Shown here: positions 33,935 to 44,100 of the stretch, in pieces
Layout: each line of letters begins with the position of its first letter
Position numbering within the stretch: position 1 is the first letter of the stretch
Source of the DNA: Pseudomonas uvaldensis
GTDB lineage: Bacteria > Pseudomonadota > Gammaproteobacteria > Pseudomonadales > Pseudomonadaceae
Length of the DNA stretch: 64,000 bases
Assembly: GCF_021271205.1 (NCBI RefSeq)
Contig: NZ_JAIWKS010000003.1
Location: 248,001 to 312,000 of the forward strand
Direction of reading: 5' to 3'
Made by a program: the position numbers and the translations under genes
Notes under the pieces: generated by a model
What the model saw: the letters and a program-made list of their open reading frames with translations, nothing else
The model's database searches: none
Told to the model about the DNA's origin: nothing

Positions 33935-34882
33935 ATGAGTAAAAACAGGTACCCCCGATTACTAGGCTTGTTGCCGCTGCTCGGCACGTTGCTGCTGGGA
34001 GGCTGCAACATGACCTTGCTCGATCCCAAGGGCCAGGTCGGCCTGGATGAACGAAACCTGATCATCACCGCCACGCTGCTGATGTTGCTGGTCGTTGTGC
34101 CGGTCATCGTCATGACGTTCCTGTTCGCCTGGAAATACCGCGCGTCCAACACCCAGGCCGTGTACACGCCGAAGTGGTCGCACTCGACCAAGATCGAGGT
34201 GGCCGTATGGACCATCCCGGTGCTGATCATCATTGCCCTGGGTTATGTCACCTACAAGTCGACCCACGCCCTGGACCCATATCGTCCGCTGGATTCCGAC
34301 GTCAAGCCGGTCACCATCGAGGTGGTGTCGATGGACTGGAAGTGGCTGTTCATCTACCCGGAACAAGGCATCGCCACCGTCAACAAGATCGTGTTCCCGG
34401 CCCACACGCCGATCAACTTCAAAGTCACCTCCGACACTGTGATGAACTCGTTCTTCATCCCGGGCCTGGGTGGCCAGATCTACGCAATGGCGGGCATGCA
34501 GACCAAGCTGCACCTGATCGCCAACCAGAACACCGAACTTGAAGGTATCTCCGCCAACTACAGCGGCGCGGGTTTCACCGGCATGAAGTTCAAGGCAGTC
34601 GCCACGACTCAGGAAGAATTCGACGCCTGGGTCAACGAAGTGAAGAAGGCACCTAAGCAGCTTGAAAAAGCTGAATACGAAGCCCTTTCCAAACCGAGCC
34701 AGAACAACCCAGTCGAACTCTACTCGTCGGTTACGCCGAACCTGTTCCAGACCATCATCGACAAATATGAAGGGATGAACCCGGGCAAGCCAATGCACCA
34801 CGAGAAGAAAGAGAAGGAAGTGGCGCACAACATGGAAGGGATGGACATGAGCTCGCATTCAGCTGCCGGGGCAGAGGAGTAA
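33935..34882 (+). CDS. cyoA: cytochrome bo3 ubiquinol oxidase subunit II
   Basis: The 315-residue subunit has a lipoprotein signal peptide with lipobox LLGGC (Cys at about residue 24). Two membrane segments follow (TATLLMLLVVVPVIVMTFLFAWKYR and TIPVLIIIALGYVTYKS). The periplasmic cupredoxin-like domain lacks the CuA cysteines, as expected for a quinol oxidase. The bo3 complex reduces O2 to water and pumps protons. I chose the ATG at 33935 because the lipobox fits only this start. It is first of five genes in cyoABCDE. Confidence 0.97.
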   Translation: MSKNRYPRLLGLLPLLGTLLLGGCNMTLLDPKGQVGLDERNLIITATLLMLLVVVPVIVMTFLFAWKYRASNTQAVYTPKWSHSTKIEVAVWTIPVLIIIALGYVTYKSTHALDPYRPLDSDVKPVTIEVVSMDWKWLFIYPEQGIATVNKIVFPAHTPINFKVTSDTVMNSFFIPGLGGQIYAMAGMQTKLHLIANQNTELEGISANYSGAGFTGMKFKAVATTQEEFDAWVNEVKKAPKQLEKAEYEALSKPSQNNPVELYSSVTPNLFQTIIDKYEGMNPGKPMHHEKKEKEVAHNMEGMDMSSHSAAGAEE

Positions 34883-34885
34883 ACG

Positions 34886-36916
34886 ATGTTTGGTAAATTA
34901 AGTTGGGAAGCGATCCCGTTCCACGAGCCGATTGTCATGGTGACCCTCGCCATCATCGCGCTCGGTGGTCTGGCGCTGGTCGCCGGGATCACTTATTTCA
35001 AGAAGTGGACCTACCTGTGGACCGAGTGGCTGACGTCCGTCGACCACAAGAAAATCGGCGTGATGTACATCATCGTCGCCATGGTCATGCTGCTGCGCGG
35101 CTTTGCCGATGCCATCATGATGCGTACCCAGTTGGCCATGGCCACCGAGGGTTCGCCTGGCTACCTGCCGCCTGAACACTATGACCAGATCTTCACCGCC
35201 CACGGTGTGATCATGATCATCTTCATGGCGATGCCATTCTTCACCGGTCTGATGAACCTGGCAGTGCCGCTGCAAATCGGTGCGCGCGACGTGGCCTACC
35301 CATTCCTGAACTCCCTCAGCTTCTGGCTGCTGGTGTCCGGCGTGGTGCTGATCAACGTTTCCCTGGGTGTCGGCGAGTTCGCCAAGACCGGTTGGGTCGC
35401 CTATCCGCCGTTGTCGGGGCTGCAGTACAGTCCAGGCGTCGGTGTGGACTACTACATCTGGGCGCTACAGCTATCCGGATTGGGAACAACGCTAACCGGG
35501 GTCAACTTCCTAGCCACCGTGCTGAAAATGCGTACCCCTGGCATGAAACTGATGGACATGCCGATCTTCACCTGGACCTGCACCTGGGCCAACGTCCTGA
35601 TCGTCGCTTCCTTCCCGATCCTGACTGCTACCCTGGCACTGCTGACGCTTGACCGCTACATGGATTTCCACATTTTCACCAATGAACTGGGTGGAAATCC
35701 GATGATGTACGTGAACCTGTTCTGGGCCTGGGGTCACCCCGAGGTGTACATCCTGATCTTGCCGGCGTTCGGTATCTTCTCCGAAGTCATCTCGACCTTC
35801 TCCGGCAAGAAACTGTTCGGCCACCACTCGATGATCTACGCTTCGGGCGCGATCTCGGTGTTGGGCTTCATGGTCTGGCTGCACCACTTCTTCACCATGG
35901 GTTCGGGCGCCAGCGTCAACGCCTTCTTCGGCCTGGCGACCATGCTGATCTCGATTCCGACCGGGGTGAAGCTGTTCAACTGGCTGTTCACCATTTATCA
36001 GGGCCGGCTGCGTTTCACCAGCCATGTGATGTGGACCCTGGGCTTCATGGTGACCTTCGCCATCGGCGGCATGACCGGCGTACTGCTGGCCATCCCAGGT
36101 GCTGACTTCGTCCTGCACAACAGCCTGTTCGTGATTGCGCACTTCCACAACGTGATCATCGGCGGCGCGGTGTTCGGCTACATCGCCGGCTTCGCCTTCT
36201 ATTTCCCGAAAGCGTTCGGCTTCAAGCTGCACGAAGGCTGGGGCAAGGGCGCGTTCTGGTTCTGGATCACTGGCTTCTTCGTCGCGTTCATGCCGCTCTA
36301 TGCACTGGGCTTCATGGGCATGACCCGTCGCCTGAACACCACCACCAACCCTGAGTGGGTGCCGTACCTGTACGTCGCCATGTTCGGTGCGGTGTTGATC
36401 GCGGTCGGTATCGCCTGCCAGCTGATCCAGCTGTACGTCAGCGTGCGTGACCGCAACAAGGCAGAGAACCGGTGCGAACACGGCGACCCGTGGAATGCCC
36501 ATACCCTGGAATGGTCGACCTCTTCGCCACCGCCGTTCTACAACTTTGCCGTGCTGCCGAAAGCGGACGTCATCGACCCGTTCACCGAAGCCAAGGAAAA
36601 CGGTACTGCGTACCAAACTCCGGCCAAGTACTCGCCGATTCACATGCCTAACAACACCGCTACTGGTGTGGTCATGGGCGGCCTGTTGACCGTGTTCGGT
36701 TTCGCGATGATCTGGCACATCTGGTGGTTGGCCATCGCCAGCCTGGTCGGCACCGTGGTGTATTTCGCCATTCATGCCGCCCGTGACGATCAGGGCTACA
36801 TGGTGCCGGTGGATGTCATCGAACGCATCGAAGCCGAGCAGCACAAACGTCTGGTCGCGGCCGGGAAAGTCCCAGCCACCGCCACCCGTGTTGAAACCTC
36901 GTTGGAACAGGCTTAA
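34886..36916 (+). CDS. cyoB: cytochrome bo3 ubiquinol oxidase subunit I
   Basis: The catalytic haem-copper subunit has 676 residues and about 15 membrane helices. Visible metal ligands include the low-spin haem His in [11 protein letters not shown] and the CuB His with cross-linked Tyr in [12 protein letters not shown]. The CuB pair is in LHHFF, and the haem o3/low-spin His residues are in [12 protein letters not shown]. It starts three bases after cyoA and is cotranscribed with cyoC, which follows after three bases. Confidence 0.98.
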   Translation: MFGKLSWEAIPFHEPIVMVTLAIIALGGLALVAGITYFKKWTYLWTEWLTSVDHKKIGVMYIIVAMVMLLRGFADAIMMRTQLAMATEGSPGYLPPEHYDQIFTAHGVIMIIFMAMPFFTGLMNLAVPLQIGARDVAYPFLNSLSFWLLVSGVVLINVSLGVGEFAKTGWVAYPPLSGLQYSPGVGVDYYIWALQLSGLGTTLTGVNFLATVLKMRTPGMKLMDMPIFTWTCTWANVLIVASFPILTATLALLTLDRYMDFHIFTNELGGNPMMYVNLFWAWGHPEVYILILPAFGIFSEVISTFSGKKLFGHHSMIYASGAISVLGFMVWLHHFFTMGSGASVNAFFGLATMLISIPTGVKLFNWLFTIYQGRLRFTSHVMWTLGFMVTFAIGGMTGVLLAIPGADFVLHNSLFVIAHFHNVIIGGAVFGYIAGFAFYFPKAFGFKLHEGWGKGAFWFWITGFFVAFMPLYALGFMGMTRRLNTTTNPEWVPYLYVAMFGAVLIAVGIACQLIQLYVSVRDRNKAENRCEHGDPWNAHTLEWSTSSPPPFYNFAVLPKADVIDPFTEAKENGTAYQTPAKYSPIHMPNNTATGVVMGGLLTVFGFAMIWHIWWLAIASLVGTVVYFAIHAARDDQGYMVPVDVIERIEAEQHKRLVAAGKVPATATRVETSLEQA

Positions 36917-36919
36917 ACC

Positions 36920-37546
36920 ATGTCGAACTTAGTGACCAATGTTGGACACGCCCATGGTCATGACCATGGGCACGATGACCATCACCACGACTCGGGCGAG
37001 ATGACCGTATTCGGTTTCTGGCTCTACCTGATGACCGACTGCATTCTGTTTGCGTCGATCTTCGCGGTATACGCGGTGCTGGTTAACAACGTCGCCGGTG
37101 GCCCGTCGGGCCACGACATCTTCGAACTGCCGTACGTACTGGGCGAAACCGCGCTGCTGCTGTTCAGCTCGATCACCTACGGCTTCGCCATGCTGGCGTT
37201 GTTCAAGGGCAAGAAAACCCAGGTACTGGGCTGGTTGGCCATGACCTTCCTGCTGGGTGCCGGCTTTATCGCCATGGAGATCAACGAGTTCCATATCCTG
37301 ATCGCCGAAGGCTACGGCCCTAGCCGCAGCGGTTTCCTGTCCGGGTTCTTCACCCTGGTCGGTACCCACGGTCTGCACGTGACCAGCGGCCTGATCTGGA
37401 TGGCGATCATGATGTACCAGGTCCATAAAAATGGCCTGACCGCCACCAACAAGACTCGTCTGAGCTGCCTGAGCCTGTTCTGGCACTTCCTGGATGTGGT
37501 GTGGATCTGCGTATTCACCGTTGTTTATCTGATGGGGACCCTGTAA
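36920..37546 (+). CDS. cyoC: cytochrome bo3 ubiquinol oxidase subunit III
   Basis: The 208-residue subunit has five membrane helices and the typical [19 protein letters not shown] start of helix one. The N-terminal tail is strikingly His-rich, with eight His between residues 10 and 23. Part of that tail is encoded by a 22-bp perfect DNA palindrome at 36950-36971. The subunit stabilises the complex. It is followed directly by cyoD. Confidence 0.96.
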   Translation: MSNLVTNVGHAHGHDHGHDDHHHDSGEMTVFGFWLYLMTDCILFASIFAVYAVLVNNVAGGPSGHDIFELPYVLGETALLLFSSITYGFAMLALFKGKKTQVLGWLAMTFLLGAGFIAMEINEFHILIAEGYGPSRSGFLSGFFTLVGTHGLHVTSGLIWMAIMMYQVHKNGLTATNKTRLSCLSLFWHFLDVVWICVFTVVYLMGTL

Positions 37547-37882
37547 ATGGCTAACGCTCATTCCCATGATGGCCACGACGCCGGCCACGGCAGCGTCAAG
37601 TCCTACGCCATCGGTTTCATCCTGTCGGTGATCCTGACTGTCATTCCGTTTGGCCTGGTGATGTACCCGTCGCTGCCCAAGAGCCTGACCCTGTGGATCA
37701 TCCTGATCTTCGCCGTGGTCCAGGTCCTGGTGCACCTGGTGTACTTCCTGCACCTGGATCGCTCCGCCGCACAGCGTAACAACGTGATTGCGTTTGTCTT
37801 CGCTGCGCTGGTGATCGTCCTGCTGGTCGGCCTGTCGTTGTGGATCATGTTCAGCATCCACACCAACATGATGGCGCACTGA
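37547..37882 (+). CDS. cyoD: cytochrome bo3 ubiquinol oxidase subunit IV
   Basis: The 111-residue protein has three membrane helices and a His-rich N-terminus (His at residues 5, 7, 10 and 14). The [24 protein letters not shown] segment is characteristic. It assists assembly of the CuB centre. The start codon directly follows the cyoC stop, and cyoE starts 11 bases past its stop. Confidence 0.95.
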   Translation: MANAHSHDGHDAGHGSVKSYAIGFILSVILTVIPFGLVMYPSLPKSLTLWIILIFAVVQVLVHLVYFLHLDRSAAQRNNVIAFVFAALVIVLLVGLSLWIMFSIHTNMMAH

Positions 37883-37893
37883 GGAAAGTCCGG

Positions 37894-38781
37894 ATGTCCT
37901 TAAAGCACTTTATCCAAATCACCAAGCCGGGGATCATTTTCGGTAACGTGCTTTCTGTGGCAGGCGGGTTTTTCCTGGCCTCGAAAGGGCATGTCGATCT
38001 GGCCATCTTCCTGGCGGCGATGATCGGCACGTCCCTGGTGGTAGCGTCCGGTTGCGTGTTCAACAACTGCATCGACCGCGACATCGACATCAAGATGGAG
38101 CGCACTAAAAACCGTGCGCTGGTCCAGGGGCTGATCCCGGTGCAACTGGCCCTGGCGTTCGCCACAGTGCTGGGAGTCGCGGGCGTGGCGTTGTTGTATC
38201 GGGTGGCGAACCCGTTGGCGGCGCTGTTTGCGGTCATCGGGTTCGTCATCTACGTTGGCCTTTACAGCCTGTACCTCAAGCGCAAGTCGGTTCACGGCAC
38301 GCTGGTGGGCAGCCTGTCGGGGGCGATGCCCCCCGTGATTGGCTATGTGGCGGTCAGCAACAGCTTCGACATGGCCGCGCTGACGCTGCTGGTGATGTTC
38401 AGCCTGTGGCAGATGCCGCATTCCTACGCCATCGCGATCTTCCGCTTCAATGACTACCTGGCAGCGTCGATTCCGGTGCTGCCGGTCAAGCGCGGCATTC
38501 GCGTGGCCAAGAAGCACATCTTGCTCTACATCCTGGCCTTCCTGGTGGCGACCCTGATGCTGACCTTCAGCGGCTACGCTGGCATGAGCTATCTCGCTGT
38601 CGCCGCTGCCATGGGCATGTACTGGCTGTACATGGCCTGGACCGGCTACAAGGCGGTGGATGACACGGTCTGGGCACGCAAGCTGTTCGTGTTCTCGATC
38701 TTCACCATCACTGCCTTGAGCGTCATGATGTCGCTGGACTTCAAAGTGCCGAGTGAGCTGCTGCTGACTTACGCGCCTTAA
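37894..38781 (+). CDS. cyoE: protohaem IX farnesyltransferase (haem O synthase)
   Basis: This UbiA-family prenyltransferase of 295 residues makes haem O for the oxidase. The prenyl-diphosphate motif [18 protein letters not shown] lies at about residues 62-79. About nine membrane helices follow, with [24 protein letters not shown] in the second conserved loop. I chose the ATG at 37894, preceded by GAGGAAAG; the ORF from 37840 overlaps cyoD. It is the last gene of the operon, followed by a terminator. Confidence 0.96.
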   Translation: MSLKHFIQITKPGIIFGNVLSVAGGFFLASKGHVDLAIFLAAMIGTSLVVASGCVFNNCIDRDIDIKMERTKNRALVQGLIPVQLALAFATVLGVAGVALLYRVANPLAALFAVIGFVIYVGLYSLYLKRKSVHGTLVGSLSGAMPPVIGYVAVSNSFDMAALTLLVMFSLWQMPHSYAIAIFRFNDYLAASIPVLPVKRGIRVAKKHILLYILAFLVATLMLTFSGYAGMSYLAVAAAMGMYWLYMAWTGYKAVDDTVWARKLFVFSIFTITALSVMMSLDFKVPSELLLTYAP

Positions 38782-38797
38782 GCTTCAGACACTGCAC

Positions 38798-38836
38798 AAA
38801 AAGCCCCGCCTTCGTGAGAAGGGCGGGGCTTTTTCT
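38798..38836 (+). terminator. intrinsic terminator after the cyo operon
   Basis: The stem AAAAGCCCCGCC/GGGCGGGGCTTTTT with flanking A and T tracts makes it suitable in both directions. It lies about 20 bases past the cyoE stop. Confidence 0.9.
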
Positions 38837-38856
38837 TGGACATTTTTCTGGGCTGT

Positions 38857-38884
38857 TGTGGGAGCGAGCAAACCCGCTCCCACA
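38857..38884. repeat. single REP palindrome
   Basis: TGTGGGAGCG-AGCAAACC-CGCTCCCACA has ten-base arms and lies between the cyo terminator and the stop of the next convergent gene. Confidence 0.8.
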
Positions 38885-38901
38885 GGAAAGCGGGGGGCGC
38901 T

Positions 38902-39606
38902 TTACTGCTGGGCGATGCTGTAGCCGTCGAATGCCTTTTGCTGTTGCAGGGCGGTGACGATGCTTTTTCGGGTCGCCTGGTGTTCGGTGCCTTCGTTGTC
39001 CAGGAAGGTTTCGCTTTCCAGCTCGGCGTCGTCGCCTTCGCCCACGAAATTGAAACCCAGGAATTCGAAGGCTTCGCGGTCGACGTTCGGCTTGGAGCGT
39101 GGTGTGCGCAGGGGCAGGGTGACGCTGATGCCGTCTTTGCTGATGACAAATACTTCCGCTTCTTTCTTGGCGCGCGAGGCTTTGCCCTTGCTGCCGCTCG
39201 GATTGCTGATGGCCTGGTGTGTCTGGTTCAGTACTTTCAGAGCCAGGCCATAAACCAGTTCCTGAAACGCCGGATCGTCCTTGTAGCTCGACAGGATGCG
39301 GCTGATGGGGAAGCGGCTGCTCAGGTCTTCCAGGGCCGCGAAATCGGCGGCTTCGGCATCCTTGAGTTGTTTGAGCTGGCCCATGAGCTCGTAGGCTTTG
39401 TCATCGTCGAACGCATCGTGAGCCTGACGGATGGCGCTGCGCAGTTCGCGGATCTGATCGCTTTCGCGGTTTGACTGGAAGGCGTCGAGCACCATCTCAC
39501 TGATGCTTTTGGCCTGGGGCAGATGCTGTGAAAGATTGATGGAGTTTTCGTATTCCGCTTTGGACGACAGGGTGACTACGGATTCAGCGGTGTTGGAATC
39601 GGACAT
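38902..39606 (-). CDS. hypothetical protein
   Basis: The 234-residue soluble protein has no signal peptide and is not of a family I recognise. The N-terminal two thirds are helical and charged (REAEEL-like stretches such as ELRSAIRQAHDAFDDDKAYELMGQLKQLKDAEAADF). A Lys-rich linker (GSKGKASRAKKEAE) joins it to a short C-terminal strand/helix domain (FEFLGFNFVGEGDDAELESETFLD). The coding looks real: normal codon use, full length between two intergenic features, and a plausible ATG. A nucleic-acid or protein-binding role is possible but not supported by a motif. Confidence 0.7.
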   Translation of the reverse strand: MSDSNTAESVVTLSSKAEYENSINLSQHLPQAKSISEMVLDAFQSNRESDQIRELRSAIRQAHDAFDDDKAYELMGQLKQLKDAEAADFAALEDLSSRFPISRILSSYKDDPAFQELVYGLALKVLNQTHQAISNPSGSKGKASRAKKEAEVFVISKDGISVTLPLRTPRSKPNVDREAFEFLGFNFVGEGDDAELESETFLDNEGTEHQATRKSIVTALQQQKAFDGYSIAQQ

Positions 39607-39697
39607 TGAAATTTCACTACTTCTGTTAGCGGGATGAGGCGAGAAAGGTATGGCGCTTTTTTTCGGTCGCCTAATCTATTGGAGGCGGGCGGCATTG

Positions 39698-40489
39698 TCA
39701 CGGTTGAACCGGCGGCAGGTCGTCTTTTATTGTCGGGGCCAGTATTGAGCTGCCCATCAGCGTCTCCAATCGCAGCGCATCGGGTATCGCGGCACCGCTG
39801 GCCGTGTTGTCGAAAATGCACCAGGTCGGCGTATCGGGCTCGCTGTTCAATTGGCCGGCAAGCTGTCCCAACCAGATGTCTTCATAGGACGAATGATAAA
39901 TTCGCGGTGAGCCGTGCAGTCGGTAGTAACGAACGCCACGCCATCCCGCAGGTTGACCGCAGCCGGGTAAGGGCGATGGGTCGGCGGCGACGCGACTGAT
40001 GTGCTCGTCTTGCAGCAGTGCCGTGACGTGCTCTGCAAGCCAGCTCGGATGCCGGGGCTCAAGCACGGCATGGCCTTGATAACGATCGCGCAAGGCTTTG
40101 AAAAATGCCCCCTCCGCGGTGGCCTCGAAGGCCAGCGACGGCGGTAACTGAATCAACAGGCAGCCCAGTTTTTCACCCAACTGCGAACACTGTCCGAGAA
40201 ATTCATCCACCAGCCCCTCGCAATCGCGCAACCGCCGTTCGTGAGTGATTTGCTTGGGCACCTTGACCGAAAACCGAAAACCCGGAGGAACGCTGTCGGC
40301 CCACTTTGCATAGGTGGCGGGGCGGTGCGGACGGTAGAACGAACTGTTGATCTCCACGGCCGGGAAGCGGGCGCTGTAGCGCTGCAGGTGCGTGCCTTCG
40401 TTGGGGAAAGCTGGCCACTGCTCTCGGGGCAGTGACCAGCCAGCGCAGCCCAGGTAAAAAGCTGAGGGAGAGGGGAGTGAAGTCGACAA
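39698..40489 (-). CDS. DUF72 family protein
   Basis: The 263-residue protein has the DUF72 signature: N-terminal YLGCAGWSLP, then VEINSSFYRP, FRFSVKVPKQITHERRL and GCLLIQLPPS, with a TIM-barrel-like pattern and YYRLHGSPR near the end. The function of the family is unknown. No ATG lies in a suitable place. The TTG at 40489 gives the usual short N-terminus (STSLPSPSAFYLGCAGW); a longer frame reaches a TTG at 40588 inside a palindrome, which is less likely. Confidence 0.83.
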   Translation of the reverse strand: MSTSLPSPSAFYLGCAGWSLPREQWPAFPNEGTHLQRYSARFPAVEINSSFYRPHRPATYAKWADSVPPGFRFSVKVPKQITHERRLRDCEGLVDEFLGQCSQLGEKLGCLLIQLPPSLAFEATAEGAFFKALRDRYQGHAVLEPRHPSWLAEHVTALLQDEHISRVAADPSPLPGCGQPAGWRGVRYYRLHGSPRIYHSSYEDIWLGQLAGQLNSEPDTPTWCIFDNTASGAAIPDALRLETLMGSSILAPTIKDDLPPVQP

Positions 40490-40556
40490 GTTCGATGGCC
40501 CGGTTGCAAGCGTTACCCTTACGACCGCTGCACGTGCCTCAAAGCTGCAAACTTTT

Positions 40557-40612
40557 CCGATGTAGCCTGCAGAGGCTACTTTGCTCAAAGTAGCCTCTGC
40601 AGGCTACATCGG
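40557..40612. repeat. 56-bp perfect palindrome with nested inverted repeats
   Basis: Two 27-base arms, perfect complements, surround a two-base loop (CT at 40584-40585). Each arm itself contains GTAGCC...GGCTAC, so each can also fold alone. It begins eight bases past the LysR stop and ends 68 bases before the DUF72 start. No T tract follows on either strand, so it is not a standard intrinsic terminator. It does not match the common REP core here. Confidence 0.95.
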
Positions 40613-40619
40613 CGTTTCG

Positions 40620-41525
40620 TCAGGAAATTTTCCCCCATTGCTCCAACGTAAATTCCACGAAACTGCGCAGCTTCGGCAACCGATAGCGATCTTGGGCATA
40701 GATAAGGTTCATCGGCCGGTGGGGCAGTTGGTAACCCTGTAACAGCGCCACCAGATTCCCCTCCTTGAGGTCTTGTTCCACCAATGCATCAGGCAGCATC
40801 ACCACGCCCATGCCGGCCAGGGCGGCGCGATGCAGGCCCGAGGAACTGTTGATCAGCATCGGCCCGTTCACCGGTATCTTGATTTCACCCTCGGGGCCGT
40901 TGATGGGCCAATGGTCCTGGGCGAATCGCCATTCGTCTCCGGCGGAATAGGCGAACGACAGGCAATCGTGATGTTGCAGGTCGGCCGGTTGTTCCGGTGT
41001 GCCTCGCCGGGCCAGGTAAGCCCTGGAGGCGCAGATGGTCAAGGTGTAGTCCACCAACGGACGGGCGATCAGTTTCGGGTCGGGCAGGCCGAGGCGGATG
41101 GCTGCGTCGAAGCCATGGTCGAGCAGGTCCAGGCGTTGGTTGGTCAGTACCACGTCGAGCTTGACCTGTGGATAACGTTGACTGAATTCGGCCAATGCCG
41201 GCGCGAGACGCTCGGTGCCGAAGGTCAGCGGTGCGGTGATGCGCAAGGTGCCAGTGGGTTCGCCTTGGGTCTGCTCCGCCAGGCGTTCGGAGTCGGCCAC
41301 CAGCCCCAGTACTTCGAGGCAGCGTTGATAGTAGGTCGAGCCGAATTCCGTCAGGCGCTGACGACGGGTCGTACGATTGAGCAGCCGCACGCCCAGGCGT
41401 TGCTCCAATGCGCGAAGGTGATTGCCTACCATGGTGGTGGACATTTCACACGCCTGGGCTGCTGCCGTCAGGCTACCGGTTTCCACCACTTTGACGTAAA
41501 CGCCCATTGCCTGGAACAGATCCAT
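40620..41525 (-). CDS. LysR-family transcriptional regulator
   Basis: The 301-residue regulator has an N-terminal winged helix (DLFQAMGVYVKVVETGSLTAAAQACEMSTTMVGNHLRALEQRLGVRLLNRTTRR) and a C-terminal periplasmic-binding-like effector domain. It is divergent from the aminotransferase gene with a gap of about 100 bases, and so is its likely regulator. I chose the ATG at 41525; a TTG two codons upstream is also in frame. Confidence 0.9.
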   Translation of the reverse strand: MDLFQAMGVYVKVVETGSLTAAAQACEMSTTMVGNHLRALEQRLGVRLLNRTTRRQRLTEFGSTYYQRCLEVLGLVADSERLAEQTQGEPTGTLRITAPLTFGTERLAPALAEFSQRYPQVKLDVVLTNQRLDLLDHGFDAAIRLGLPDPKLIARPLVDYTLTICASRAYLARRGTPEQPADLQHHDCLSFAYSAGDEWRFAQDHWPINGPEGEIKIPVNGPMLINSSSGLHRAALAGMGVVMLPDALVEQDLKEGNLVALLQGYQLPHRPMNLIYAQDRYRLPKLRSFVEFTLEQWGKIS

Positions 41526-41623
41526 TATCAAGCCTGGCTTTTAAATGATTGAAGTAAAGTGCTGTTTATCCAATTCAGGTGGCTAACGATACTGGAAAAA
41601 ACCACCCGATGGAGCCTGACGTC

Positions 41624-42799
41624 ATGACTGCCGCCTGCCTGATGACCACGTATCAACCCCTGGCACTGAATTTCACCCACGGGCTGGGGACGCGTCTGTG
41701 GGATCAGAACGGTCGTGAATACCTCGACGCGGTGGCCGGCGTGGCGGTGACCAACGTGGGCCATTCCCATCCCAGACTGGTCGCCGCGATCAGCGAACAG
41801 GCCGGCCTGTTACTGCACACGTCCAACCTGTACAGCATCGACTGGCAGCAACGGCTGGCGCATAAACTCACGCAGCTCTGCGAGCTGGAACGGGTGTTTT
41901 TCAACAACTCGGGCGCCGAGGCCAACGAAACAGCGTTGAAGCTGGCACGTCTGTATGGCTGGCACAAAGGCATCGAGCAGCCGCTGGTGGTGGTCATGGA
42001 GAATGCGTTTCACGGGCGCACCCTGGGCACCTTGTCTGCCAGTGACGGTCCGGCGGTGCGGCTGGGTTTTAATCGGTTGCCGGGAGATTTCATCAAGGTA
42101 CCGTTCGGTGATCTCCAGGCTTTGGAAACCATCCAGCAAGTCCACGGCGAACGCATCGTCGCGGTGCTGGTGGAGCCGATCCAGGGCGAAAGCGGTGTGC
42201 AACTCGCACCGCCGGGCTATCTCAAGGCCTTGCGGCAGTTGTGCAGCCGCCGGGCCTGGTTGCTGATGCTCGATGAAATCCAGACCGGCATCGGCCGTAC
42301 CGGCCAGTGGTTCGCGTTCCAGCATGAGGGCATCGTGCCGGATGTCATGACCCTCGCCAAAGGCCTGGGCAATGGCGTGCCCATCGGTGCCTGCATGGCC
42401 CGGGGCAAGGCGGCCGAGTTGTTTACGCCCGGCAGCCATGGCAGTACGTTCGGCGGTAATCCGCTGGCCTGTCGGGTTGGCTGCACGGTACTGGACATCA
42501 TCGAAGAGCAAGGCCTCGTGGATAACGCCAGGTGCCAGGGCGAACGGTTACTGAGCCGGCTGCGGGCGGAACTGGCGGATAACCCGAACGTGCTGGCGAT
42601 TCGCGGCCAGGGCCTGATGATCGGCATCGAACTCAAGCAGCCGGTCCGCGACCTGGCGTTGCGCGCAGCGCAGGACCATGGCCTGCTGATCAACGTCACC
42701 CGTGGCAAGGTCATCCGCCTGCTGCCGCCGTTGACGGTCGACGAGCGGGAAGTGGAAATGATCGTCAGGGGCGTGAGCCGGGTGCTCGCGCAGGCATGA
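41624..42799 (+). CDS. class III (ArgD-like) pyridoxal-phosphate aminotransferase
   Basis: The 391-residue enzyme matches acetylornithine/succinylornithine-type aminotransferases: [41 protein letters not shown] (Asp for the pyridine nitrogen) and the PLP lysine in [15 protein letters not shown]. It is a paralogue outside any arginine operon, so the amino acid could be another omega- or alpha-amino substrate. I chose the ATG at 41624, with GGAG upstream; a GTG at 41579 would add 15 residues. It overlaps the convergent MFS gene by 35 bases. Confidence 0.88.
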   Translation: MTAACLMTTYQPLALNFTHGLGTRLWDQNGREYLDAVAGVAVTNVGHSHPRLVAAISEQAGLLLHTSNLYSIDWQQRLAHKLTQLCELERVFFNNSGAEANETALKLARLYGWHKGIEQPLVVVMENAFHGRTLGTLSASDGPAVRLGFNRLPGDFIKVPFGDLQALETIQQVHGERIVAVLVEPIQGESGVQLAPPGYLKALRQLCSRRAWLLMLDEIQTGIGRTGQWFAFQHEGIVPDVMTLAKGLGNGVPIGACMARGKAAELFTPGSHGSTFGGNPLACRVGCTVLDIIEEQGLVDNARCQGERLLSRLRAELADNPNVLAIRGQGLMIGIELKQPVRDLALRAAQDHGLLINVTRGKVIRLLPPLTVDEREVEMIVRGVSRVLAQA

Positions 42800-43997
42800 G
42801 GTCGGTCCAGGCCCACCAGGCGAGGGCCGTCGCACTGATCAGCGCGCCCAACAGGCAGACCGCGCCCCAGCCCCACTGGGCATAGACCTGGGTCGCGGCG
42901 CTGGCGCCCACTGCGCTGCCGAGGGAGTAGAAGCACATGTACGCGCCCACCAGGCGACTCTGCGCATCGGGGCGGGCGGCGAAGATGAGGCTCTGGTTGG
43001 TCACGTGCACGGCCTGAACGGCGAAATCCAGCATGATCACCCCGGCAATCAATGCCAGCCATGATACCTGGAGTAAGGCCGTGGGCAGCCACGACAGCGT
43101 CAGCAAGGCCAGGGCAATGCCCGTGGTGCGTCGGCTCAGTCCCCGGTCGGCCCAGCGTCCGGCTTTCGAGGCGGCCAGGGCACCGGCCACGCCGGCCAGG
43201 CCGAACAGGCCGATCTGGGTATGGGACAATGACAGCGGCGCAGCGCTGAGAGGCAACACCATCGCGGTCCATAACACACTGAATGCGGCGAAGATCAACA
43301 AGGCAAGCAGGCCCCGGGTCCGCAGGGTGCGCTCCGTGACGAACAGTGCGAACAACGAGCCGATCAACCTCGCATAGGACATGTCGGGCCTGGGTGTGCT
43401 GATCGCCGGGACCGTCCTGGCGAGCACGACGCACAGGATCAGCATCAGTCCCGCCGAAACGAAATACGCCATGCGCCATCCCGCCAGGTCGGCAATCCCC
43501 CCCGACACCAAACGGGCCAGCAGAATGCCCACCACCACGCCGCTGGTGACCGACCCCACGGCACGGCCGCGCTGTTGCGGCGAGGCAAGGGCGGCGACAG
43601 AGGCGACAATGACCTGCACCAGCACCGCCAGCATCCCCACCATGACCATCGCCCCCAACAGCACCGGCCATTGCCTGGCGCACCCGGCGACAGCGAGTGC
43701 CACGGCCGATAGCAGCGTCTGGCAGACCATCAGGTGCTTGCGATTGACCCGGTCTCCCAAGGCAACGATGAACACCAGGCCCACGGCGTAGCCGGCCTGG
43801 GTAGCGGTCACCACGGTGCCGGCCAAGCCAGGGGCGATCCGCAGGTCCTGGGTAATGGAGTCGAGCAACGGTTGGACGAAGTAGACATTCGCCACGGCCA
43901 GGCCGCAGGCCAGGGAGAACAGCAGCGTCATCCCCCGGGTGAGCCCGGGAGCGGTTGTCCGGTCCGACTGGGGGAGGGTGGAATCATGTGAAGTCAT
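42765..43997 (-). CDS. major facilitator superfamily transporter (DHA1-like)
   Basis: The 410-residue inner-membrane protein has 12 hydrophobic segments. The first cytoplasmic loop carries the MFS signature [11 protein letters not shown], repeated weakly in the second half ([11 protein letters not shown]). Sequence character is of the drug/sugar efflux DHA1 group. It is divergent from an HxlR regulator with about 100 bases between, a common regulator-efflux arrangement. Its 3' end overlaps the aminotransferase gene. Confidence 0.9.
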   Translation of the reverse strand: MTSHDSTLPQSDRTTAPGLTRGMTLLFSLACGLAVANVYFVQPLLDSITQDLRIAPGLAGTVVTATQAGYAVGLVFIVALGDRVNRKHLMVCQTLLSAVALAVAGCARQWPVLLGAMVMVGMLAVLVQVIVASVAALASPQQRGRAVGSVTSGVVVGILLARLVSGGIADLAGWRMAYFVSAGLMLILCVVLARTVPAISTPRPDMSYARLIGSLFALFVTERTLRTRGLLALLIFAAFSVLWTAMVLPLSAAPLSLSHTQIGLFGLAGVAGALAASKAGRWADRGLSRRTTGIALALLTLSWLPTALLQVSWLALIAGVIMLDFAVQAVHVTNQSLIFAARPDAQSRLVGAYMCFYSLGSAVGASAATQVYAQWGWGAVCLLGALISATALAWWAWTDLMPARAPGSRP

Positions 43998-44100
43998 GGT
44001 GCTTCCTTGGCAGATTCAGGTTTTGATTTGAAACCACTAATTTGATTTCTAACTGTTTGGGTTTTAATCTGCAACCAGTTTTCCGGCGAGAGTGATTCAG

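Noticed and set aside
35510..36844. Minus-strand open frame of 444 codons opposite cyoB
   Set aside because: Antisense shadow of cyoB, rich in His/Asp/Arg from complementary codons, no family resemblance.
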